Under the pieces are notes generated by a model. That model searched no databases and was not told the DNA's origin. It was given only the letters and a program-made list of their open reading frames with translations. A stretch of 64,000 bases of DNA from Aricia agestis (lineage: Eukaryota; Arthropoda; Insecta; Lepidoptera; Lycaenidae). Below, piece after piece: positions 55,686 to 64,000 of this stretch (within the stretch, counting starts at the first letter, position 1; each line of letters starts with the position of its first letter). Location: assembly GCF_905147365.1 (NCBI RefSeq), contig NC_056428.1, forward strand, positions 774,001-838,000, in the 5' to 3' direction. A program made the translations under genes and the position numbers.

Positions 55686-56149
55686 AAAATCAGCCAAGTG
55701 CGAGTCGGACTCGCGCACGAAGGGTTCCGTACCGTTATAAAGGAAAAATAGGCCAAAAATTGTGTTTTTGTACGGGGGCCCCCCTTAAATTTTTATTTTA
55801 TTTTAATATTATAATTAAATATTATAGTACACATATAATAAAGGACTTTGTGAAAAATTCAAGTACCTAGCTATTGCCATTATTGATATAGAGCAAAAAA
55901 GGCAGAAAAAATAGGTTTGTTGTATATTGGGAGCCCCCCTTAAATATTTTATTTTATTTTCAGTACTTGTTGTTACAGCGGCGCAACAGAAATACCTACA
56001 CAATGTGTCCAAATTACAGAAGTCTAGATATAGCGGTTCTTGAGTTACAGCCTGCAGACAGACAGACGGATGGACGGACAGACAGGCAGACATCGAGGTC
56101 TTAGTAATAGGGTTCCGTTTCCACTCTTTGGGTACGGAACCCTAAAAAT
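55686..56149 (+). repeat. Repeat A, full-length copy
   Basis: The best-preserved copy. It begins CAGCCAAGTGCGAGTCGGAC, then CGCGCACGAAGGGTTCCGTA, AAAAATAGGCCAAAAATTGT and GGGAGCCCCCCTTAAAT, then CAACAGAAATACC, ACAGACAGACGGATGGACGG and GGGTACGGAACCCTAAAAATG. It has no coding frame, tRNA boxes or poly(A). Confidence 0.85.
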
Positions 56150-57033
56150 GTACGTGTCCCGTGTGACGATAGTGATTGAGACGTTCCGTGTGTCTGTGCG
56201 ATTGTTATTAATTATTTATTTATTGGTCTCCGCTGTAGCGATGTCGTTGGCCCCAGATGATATATTAGTGTTTAGTGTCAGCCAATGAGGACTGCAATTG
56301 ATTCCTCAATTCATTCTAGAACACTATTGTGTTGATACTATAATACCAGCATATTATTAGTAACAAGTAACAAACTAACCGGGTAACAAAACACGCGGAG
56401 AGGCCTAAAACTTATTCCTGAATTTTCGTCAAAACACTTCAATGGCTTATTTCACAATCGCTTAAGCCTTAAAGTGACGAATGGCTTAAAATGTCCCCGA
56501 GTTTTGCTCGCACCTATGACGTATACAGTAAGAAGCGACTAAACTATCAGATGAGCTTTATGAGACGAGTTCATTAGTTTCAATCAAAGTCACTAAAAGT
56601 AACGAAACAAAACAAATGAAACGGGCTCTAGAAATGTTTAATCTTGGTCGGTTTTTTTGTGCAAGACGTTACCCACAAGGGTTATAGTTAGCCCTTTTCA
56701 TAATCTAGATATTTCTACAGTTTAGGCGATATATTTACAACTGTGATAAGCGCGATCAGGTCGCCAGTAACTTGTACTGTTTGTGTAATTAATAGTTGAT
56801 TAACGAGGCGGGGTAATTGCTGTGTCGCTCGCGATGTGATTTATGCCGCTGAATGGGCCGGCACCAGATAGAGACGTGAGTTAATAATGTATCAACACGC
56901 TGACGCTGTTTGTTTATAGATCTTGTAAGTTCTGTTCTGTATGTAAGTAGCATTTAATATTGACCAAGTAGCTTTTTTAAGAAAAATATTGGATCTAAGA
57001 AAAATATGTTTTACCTATCATGGATGATGCTAA
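56150..57033. other. Non-coding stretch
   Basis: No gene seen. A short GC-richer patch at 56225-56260 reads MSLAPDDILVFSVSQ in one frame, without other support. Confidence 0.4.
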
Positions 57034-57240
57034 ATGCAAAATATGTATATTATAATTTCACTACATGTCTTCTCTGGAACGAGCTGTCACTGCCAGCAAA
57101 CTTTAAAGGAGAGAGAGTATTCCCTCTTAAGAGGCCGGCAATGCACCTGCAACTCTTCAGATTTTGCGAGTGTCCATGGGCGATGGTTGCTTATATCAGG
57201 TGACCCGTTTGCTCGTTTGCCCCCTAATTTTATAGATTTT
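57034..57240 (+). pseudogene. LINE 3' end carrying the SINE B tail
   Basis: The plus strand reads CLLWNELSLPANFKGE in one frame, typical of the close of a LINE reverse-transcriptase frame (W-N-x-LP...). After a shift the next frame reads YSLLRGRQCTCNSSDFASVHGR, the same peptide that SINE B tails encode in translation. It ends CAGGTGACCCGTTTGCTCG like SINE B. It therefore looks like a 5'-truncated copy of the LINE from which SINE B took its 3' end. No start, and frames broken. Confidence 0.5.
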
Positions 57241-57279
57241 TTTTTTTCTTCTATAATAATCTATAGTATTATGTCAACA

Positions 57280-57784
57280 CGAGCTTTTGCCCGCGGCTTC
57301 GCTCGCGTTAAGAAGTATTATTATATAAAAACTTTCATTTGAACCCCTTGGGGTTGGAATTGATCAAAATCCTTTCTTAGCGGATGCCTACGTCATAACA
57401 TCTACCTGCATGCCAAATTTCAGCCCGATCAGACCCGAGTGGTTTGGGCTGTGCGTTGATAGATCACTATGTCAATCAGTCAGTCAGTCACCTTTGAGTT
57501 TTATATACAGGGTGTAACAAAAACAAGTGATAATAATTTAGGGTGTGTATGTGTTCCTTATAGAGAGTACACTGTGAAAGTAGCAGCGCTGAAAGACCAA
57601 TTTTTTTTTTCACTTTTGTGAAAAAAAAAATTGGTCTTTCAGCGTTTGTGTTTGTGTTTTTCACACAAAAGTGAAAAAAAAATTTCGTCTTTCAGAGCTG
57701 CTACTTTCATAGTGAACTCTCTACAAGGAACAGGTACACACCCTAAAGTATTATCACTTATTTTTGTTACACCCTGTATATAGA
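57280..57784 (-). mobile_element. Helitron-like element split by a MITE
   Basis: On the minus strand it starts TCTATA, is interrupted by the MITE at 57508-57776, and resumes with AAAACTCAAAGGTGACTGAC, GATCTATCAACGCACAGCCC and AGGTAGATGTTATGACGTAG. It ends GCGGGCAAAAGCTCG. It is the close relative of 32142-32382. Confidence 0.75.
57508..57776. mobile_element. Tc1/mariner-type foldback MITE with TA target duplication
   Basis: CAGGGTGTAACAAAAA(C)AAGTGATAATA begins arms of about 130 bp that make up almost the whole 269-bp element. TA flanks both ends (57506-57507 and 57777-57778). The centre holds several near-repeats of a TTTTTTTTTCACTTTTGTG type sequence and its inverse. Confidence 0.85.
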
Positions 57785-60700
57785 TATTGTTTCGTTACCT
57801 ATATTTGGCGCAGGTCGTTTACATAATATTATTTTGATGCTTGACGAAAATATGCAGTTCTCAGTATTGAAATGTAATTTTATTATTTACATAAAGAGGA
57901 GGTTGAAATCATTGTGACATTTAGAAAACATAAAATATGATAATGGCGTTCCGATCACCGAAAGTTATGTTCCAAATAAGATGAACGTGATGTCATATGG
58001 ACAAAACTTTGGCCCTGACTAGTCAAAACAACATAGGAGCATTATTTTGCGGTGGTTTTCTGTGAGGTCGTGGTAAAATTTGTCCTACACAAATTTTATT
58101 ACATTATTTTTACAGGACAATTTGAGCCGAAGCATTGGCTTCCTTTTAAAGTTGACATGATTTCGCTAAGTCTGACGATTTTGATACTTAAAATCAACTC
58201 ACATATTTTGATAGTTCGAAACCAATTGCTTTAATTACATGTACATTTTTTACATCTTCTCTGTTAAAACTGTCGAATACAACTTGACTAATTATCGCGA
58301 GCAATAAATATAATCATTGATGTTGGCGATGTATCGGGTATTCCAAGATGGCGGTGCGATGCCTGATGTTATCAGCAATCAGGAGAGCTAACGAGGTGGT
58401 ATTTTGAGCCAACACCTTCATGTAATATAGACTTATGGGCTTTATCTGATATCGGCTTTGAATACAGTTGCAGTGCTACTACATAATATTATGTATATTG
58501 CAAACCTTGTGTCTCCTAAAATATTGTATACAAGAATTTCATTTTAGAAAAGTAATAATTTTGGGTAGGATATAACTTTCAAGTCATGCTAGAAGCTTAA
58601 AGCTGAAAGCTTTGAAGTTACTAGGCACGAAAGTATAACTTTATTTTTGAAACCACTGTTACAACAAGAATATAATATCACTCTGATAGTAAATATGAGA
58701 ACTTCAGTTTTTATGCCGAATTATTTCACATTCTCTATGTCTTCTGCCCAGCATCTACACTGTGACAAATTTATAAAAATCGGCAAAGTCATTCGTTGCA
58801 AACGAACTTCTTTATAATATAGGTTAGACATAAACCTAGTTAGTACACAATGACCAGAAAAAGAGTACAAACAGTCAGGTCACACAAAACAAACGAAGCG
58901 CGAGTTGATAGGTATCTCTATTTTTAATCCACAGCAACACGTCGAAAGCCAATAACGGACACGGAAGCCCGTAGCCCGTAGCGAAACCAATCAAAATATT
59001 AATTGCTGCTGAATGCCGCCGCAAAACCTGCCTAGTACTGGATATACCTATACGAGATGAATCACGTATAATGTCCAATATTTGGGGAGTACGGGCTTTT
59101 GCGTTTAGACTTAGGGCTCTGAAGTTGAGCTTGCTAATAAAAAGATGTATGCGACAAATCATAATTAATACATTTTATATTTTTTTAAATGTTAGCGGAA
59201 TACAGACTTCTGCGTTAACAATAACGGCTCTATTCTTTAGCACAGAATAGATAATAGTACAAGTATCTTTAGTAGAGTTTACTAATAAAAAGATCCACAG
59301 TAGGTATACAGATGTTTTTATGTCCTTATCTGATATCTAAGAAAATTTGCTCGACAGACTAGTACAAACATTGAAATATAACCTACAACGTCTGTGTATT
59401 CAATATTGGTTTTTTATTGGTAAAGAATTACGTTTAATAATATTGTAGAGTTAAAAATTGCTCTAAAGTCTCGGTGTTCAAAAGGAGTACTTATGATAAG
59501 TAATTCATACCTCGAAGTTTATTAATTTTAAATAAGAAATTTCAAAAGACCATTATTATTTTGCACTCATCCTTTGCCTGGCAAGAAAAACACGTACATC
59601 TAAACGCAGCTTATTAAATGCTTAAAAGCGCATTTATTTATATTCTAGAAAAAACTGTTAGCAAAGAGAGCAAGCGAAAAGGATGAAATATAAACGCAGA
59701 CAGCTCTTAGAAGACGTTTTTTCCGGCGTCTCGCGGAGGTGAGCTGAAGACGCCTTCGGCTATTTCAATTAAATGAGTATTAATGAGCATGACCCTCGAG
59801 CTACCCCCCTGTTCCCCCTCGTCCCCCCTCATCGTGTGCCCCCCTGGCTGCCCTAAGACAGACCCTACGTGAGCACCACCTTCAATTAGCACTTTTCACA
59901 GAGAACTTGGATCGTACCTACCTAGAGTTAAACATTTTTATAGACACTCTTTATGATAATTTGTTGTGAGAAACGTTTTTGATGCTCCTGTTATGTTGTT
60001 ATTTTATTAGGTTTTCAATTTAAAACCGTGCAGTTATTAATAAATTTAATTGTTAGCCAATTTTGGGTACACACTCAGTGTTTATTAAAATAAAATATTA
60101 TATAATTAATGTTTGTGTACTCTACGTGAACCGTTCACAAGAATTGCTACTGGTATTAATAATCAATAAGCACCAAGAAGCTTAACAAAACTTCCGATTT
60201 CAGATAAGTTACATGCTACTTTTCAGTTATTCGGATATAACAATTGTAGACGTTCTACAAGTGTTAACCTGTTTAGAAATAAATAAGTATTTTGATTTTG
60301 ATTTTTTATAAAAAATTAACCCTTATTAGTTAGTAGTTACTAATTAGTACCTAGCTACCTACATCATCTAGTCATATAGCTGATGCTTCCTGTAATTTAT
60401 TTTATTGAGTTGTTCTAAACAAATAAATATCTATATGACCTAAGTCACAAGTTTCTCGAAATACCTAGACATCACTTAAACACTAAAACACTAAAGACAT
60501 TAGCACTATTCCTAATACAGACATACAGAGGTACCGCTGCTTATTGCTAGAGTGGTAGCAATACAGTAATGGCAATAGCAATATATCGTCAGTCTATATT
60601 GGCTAATTAGACATCTAGAACCCAGGAAGCCTAGACATAAAGCTAGTGAAAGTTAACCGGCGAGAGATAATATACAGTTGTATTGTTCAGTCAATAATAT

Positions 60701-60970
60701 TGAGCTTTTGTTTGGAACTAAATCACGTCATGATTTGATGCACTTAGGAAGTGCTTTGAATTTTTTAAAACATAAAAAGGTAACTTAGTAAGTTACCTTT
60801 TAGAAAGTCAAAATCTTATAACTTTGTACTACATTATGCTAGGAATAGGTAGTTTCTGCAGCAAATACGGTCATTTAGACATAAATTCAGCGAAAACGCT
60901 TAGGCTGTCCGCGCTGTCATATAATATTTCGGACCTAGATGCTAGACTCTTATCTTATATCTTTAAACGA
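57785..60970. other. Long AT-rich non-coding stretch
   Basis: No gene seen over 3.2 kb. 58053-58140 keeps words of a worn minus-strand SINE B (GGTTTTCTGTGAGGTCGTGG, GAGCCGAAGCATTGGCT) with an insert. 58348 has AAGATGGCGG. 59800-59850 is C-rich. A perfect palindrome, AAAAGGTAACTTAGTAAGTT plus ACCTTTT, lies at 60774-60801. Confidence 0.4.
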
Positions 60971-60974
60971 GCAA

Positions 60975-61136
60975 TTCTTGTATATATATAATTGGAATCT
61001 CGGAATCAGCTCCAACGATTTTCATGTAATTTAGTATATAGGGGGTTTCGGGGGCGATAAATCGATCTAGCTAGGAATCATTTCTAGAAAATGTAATTTT
61101 CATCGGATACCGAGCAAAGCTCGGTCACACAGCTAG
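60975..61136 (+). mobile_element. Helitron-like element with textbook 3' hairpin
   Basis: TCTTGTATATATATAATTGG, TCTCGGAATCAGCTCCAACG and GGGGGTTTCGGGGGCGATAA lead to the hairpin CCGAGC-AAA-GCTCGG (61110-61124), then TCACACAG and CTAG before T. It is about 162 bp long and non-autonomous. Confidence 0.75.
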
Positions 61137-62564
61137 TATTACCTAAAACCAGCTAAAACTGATTAATACATTCTACATTTCGACACTTCCTACTATCCTT
61201 AAAGCTGTTATTGAGAAATAAACCTTATTTTAACATAATATTTTAAGTTCAAAATCGAATGCCACGCAGCATTCATGATCATCAGTTATTACAGTAATTT
61301 CGCAACTACTTACCGATCCAATAACGACTCTATCTACGTACAATAGGGTGTTAAATCGTATGATCGCTAGTAGTCGGTGACAAGACTAATCGTGGGTTCG
61401 AATCGGCGTATAATTCGACATGATTTAATTAAACCAGTTGGTGTTGCCACACCGATAACCGATAACTCAGCCTTAGCCGAGTGTTGCCAGTAATTACATT
61501 ATAATAATTGACTCAACAATAGGAAGTTGTTGATAATACATTGAATTTTAATTTATTAACACACACATAGGTACACAATCAAAAAATTAACCGTATTTGT
61601 TCATATGATAGCATTTAAAACTTCTAAAGCTTGTTTCGGACTCAGATACCACTTAATACTCTACATCGCTTTCTGACCTAACTTTCTAATACTAAAACGC
61701 TGCTTAAATTGAATACTTAACTGCTAAATTACTTCTACCATAATGAATAGTTTAGGTAGATATACTCGTCCAAAGATCCCTATTTAAGATTTCACCCTAG
61801 CTCAGACTATTTTTTTTACGATAATGAGTGACAACAGACTAAACCACTAGGGCTGAAGATAATAATTTCCCAGAAAGTCGTCTCACTTATACAGTGGGAC
61901 AATAAAGACATTCCCTCCGCGTTGTAGAGACGCAGTAAGATATATTGCTTCAGTAATTGTTATTTGACTGGAAAAATGCCAAGCTATCATGCCGCCCTTC
62001 GTCAGCTGAAATGGGCTAACAGGCTTTTTACATTATATTTGTTACTCTATTTGCTAGACGAAGTCTTTGACAAAGTGGCTGACGGCTGTCTGTCGCGTTA
62101 TTTTTATGAAGGTTTTCATGTTAGATATTATAGCAGATAGGTAAATATTTTAATAGTTGCATGAAGTCGCAACTTCTAAGAAACCGTCGCCATTTTGATT
62201 TTCGTGTTTGACAAGATGGCCGCGCGCTTCCTGGAGTCTTGTTTACAAACAACGACTTGAATCACACGCGGAACGAGTGTGGTCGATGGTTCCCTTTGAA
62301 CAGCCCTTTGATATCGTTATAGCCCTAGTACTTTGTAGCGTTAATCGTTCCTTACATCGTTTATTTGTGGAATATTTTAGGGATTGTGTAACTTTAAGAC
62401 CTACAATCAAGTTAAATTTATTTTGATCTTAATTGTACACAGAGGCCAGTAATGCTATTAAATAACAATTTAATTATTTAAAAACTGCACTAAAAATATG
62501 AACACAATGTTACATTATTTCGTTTAGTTTTATTTTTGGTTTAAAATCTACTAGATTTGCTTAG
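61137..62564. other. AT-rich non-coding stretch
   Basis: No gene seen. GGGTTCGAATCGG near 61382 is an isolated B-box-like word. 62185-62290 is GC-richer, with CGCCATTTTG and ACAAGATGGCCGCGCGC words, and could be promoter-like, but its ATG frame closes after 14 codons. Confidence 0.4.
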
Positions 62565-62567
62565 TAA

Positions 62568-62742
62568 GTGCCAGTTTCACCACTTTCACCACTGCCTGAT
62601 AAACTATCCTATCCTATCCTGTCAAGTTAAGTGGTGGATAGGCTGTCCACCACTTAACTTGACAGATAAAGTATGGAGAATCTGTCAAAAAAGTTGTGGA
62701 TAGCCTATCCGGCACTTTATCATGAAATGGTGAAACAGGCCC
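62568..62742. mobile_element. PIF/Harbinger-like MITE with TAA target duplication
   Basis: GTGCCAGTTTCACCA and the inverted TGGTGAAACAGGCCC form the ends, with TAA on both sides (62565-62567 and 62743-62745). A perfect internal hairpin, CTGTCAAGTTAAGTGGTGGA and its complement, sits in the middle. Its ends are related to the 39557-39696 element. Confidence 0.8.
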
Positions 62743-62745
62743 TAA

Positions 62746-64000
62746 GTATAATAAATATATATTATTATTATGTAGAGACGAACTAACTCTGAGATGGTAT
62801 GTCTACCCGAGGGATTAAAAGTTAATAACACAATATTTTTCTTCCAAACTACAGCTACTTAGAGCTTGATTGGTGAAGTACCTAAGTCGTAGAGCTACAA
62901 TCAATTAACAAAATTCTAGACTTAATTATCAACTAAAGCCTATTCCAGACCCTTTCAGGGTTTCAGAGTATGGATTGCTTGTAGCTAAACCAGTTAATTA
63001 GTGCGTTGATGGCGTGAGGCGTTATCAGGGCCCGCCAGCTTCGCCAGGTTTACAACTATTAACGCCCAGACCGCTAGCCGCTACACATCACACGACATTG
63101 TATGATACGTCATACGACCTGATACTTTGACAGCGATATTACAATTAATGTAAGTAAAAACTTAATTGAAATTCCAATCATGAACCATCTAGTTAATCCT
63201 GTCACAAGTATAGTACAAAACGTTTTAACAAAACTATTTGCACTGCACTGCACTGTTTATGCTATCAAATTGACGACTATATTTTTAACTGACTCCCTTC
63301 AAGTCCCACGTCAAGTTAACCCGTATAGTAATTATCATTATTAATAATGCTGATGAGAACAATTACAGTAACTGAGTCCACCCTCTCTTGCCGGTTGATG
63401 TGAAATAACATTATCATGGTTTATTGTTTTGTTATATCCGGGTGAGTGTGGGATATGAAATTATTATATTTATCCCACACTTTAAACTATAGCCGAATTC
63501 AAAACAACATTGGAAAATATTATATTTTTATTAACTTTATGACTATACTGAAGTAACAGTCTTCAGTATAGTCATAAACTTAATATTACCTATTATCCTT
63601 TATCGAAACCCATTTTTATAAAAATAAAAAAATACGTGTACCGTAATAATCGAGGATTGCCGCGGTAAAGCTCTTATGCAATTAAAATTACTGCAACGCC
63701 GCACCGCTGTGCCGGTCGGAGTGGGGTATGTTAGGCTTTTTTCGTTACGGAATTTCTTAATTCGGTCGCCACGCTCAATGCCCGAAAATAAAAGCTATGC
63801 AATAGCTTAAAAAATAAAGAAATATTACGGGGTCTTAGTGAATATACGTCTTAATAGGTTATAGGACCAATTATTTTTTTGACTCCATAGAATATTCAAA
63901 ATACATAGATTATAACATAAACTTATAATATACTGAGCATTATAAGTTTATGGATTATAAGAACAGTGCTCTTTACCTGCATTTCCCAGTTTCCGAGCTA
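62746..64000. other. AT-rich non-coding stretch to the window edge
   Basis: No gene seen. A perfect 17-bp hairpin (TTATGACTATACTGAAG and its complement, 63537-63553 and 63561-63577) and a smaller GTGTGGGATA/TATCCCACAC pair near 63447 are the only structures noted. 63650-63780 is less AT-rich and free of repeat signatures. Confidence 0.4.

Noticed and set aside
59707..59892. Minus-strand frame of 61 codons in a C-rich patch
   Set aside because: Low-complexity glycine-rich translation of a C-rich plus strand, with no support as a gene.
61375..61400. B-box-like GGGTTCGAATCGG
   Set aside because: Isolated, with no A box upstream.
62208..62426. Plus-strand frame beginning near ACAAGATGGCCGCG
   Set aside because: The ATG in that context opens a different frame that stops after 14 codons; the longer frame has no recognisable content.
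1..64000. Known conserved insect microRNAs
   Set aside because: I looked by eye for common mature sequences (let-7, bantam, miR-1, miR-8, miR-184, miR-193, miR-276 and others) and found none; a proper search could still find less familiar ones.
1..64000. LTR retrotransposons or endogenous viral sequence
   Set aside because: No paired long terminal repeats, primer-binding site, gag/pol frames or viral-type proteins were recognised.

Overview
The window looks like a stretch of a lepidopteran (moth or butterfly) nuclear genome. It is AT-rich and filled with repeat classes typical of that order: poly(A)-tailed SINE-like elements that end in a CATCAGGTGACCCGTTTGCT block, small Helitron-like elements with TC...CTAG ends inserted between A and T, many palindromic MITEs, an R1-clade LINE, and a (CCTAA)-type repeat. 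The order-level call is an inference from these families; no host gene could be used to confirm it.

I see no complete host protein gene. Nearly all open frames of 60-135 codons are AT-rich chance frames or readings through repeats. The only long coding frame is the reverse transcriptase of a LINE on the minus strand at 14.1-16.75 kb. A short GC-rich open block at 5199-5301 with a good splice acceptor is the best candidate host exon, at low confidence. The window is therefore probably intergenic or deep intronic DNA.

Layout. 0-7 kb: Helitron fragments, a TTA-flanked MITE, a minisatellite, the candidate exon. 7-9.4 kb: a TA-flanked MITE (7114-7515), a 690-bp element with long inverted arms (7589-8280), a LINE 3' fragment. 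12.2-16.9 kb: one hAT element with a perfect 8-bp target duplication and a transposase C-terminal remnant; it has been invaded by SINE, repeat A, and the LINE, which itself sits inside a repeat A copy with a 14-bp target duplication. 19-22 kb: SINE B, repeat A, an R1-like LINE 3' end abutting a degenerate telomere-like array. 26.8-31.8 kb: a TTAA-flanked MITE, a 165-bp retroposon with a 13-bp target duplication, nested hairpins, an RTE-like LINE tail. 32-40 kb: Helitrons and MITEs, several with clear target duplications. 40.3-41.8 kb: a tandem duplication of about 763 bp whose units end at CTAG. 41.8-44.3 kb: two large inverted repeats. 46.5 kb: a complete hammerhead ribozyme core of the kind carried by Penelope-like elements. 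46.8-57.8 kb: more SINE B, repeat A and Helitrons, one with three 175-bp internal repeats, and one split by a MITE whose empty site is visible in a related copy at 32.1 kb. 57.8-64 kb: mostly plain AT-rich DNA with one Helitron and one MITE.

The parts do not form a pathway. What the window records is a history of nested insertion, which can be ordered at 12-17 kb, 39-42 kb and 57 kb. The most interesting items are the hammerhead ribozyme, the nested hAT/LINE locus, the telomere-like array beside an R1-clade LINE end, and the Helitron-bounded tandem duplication.
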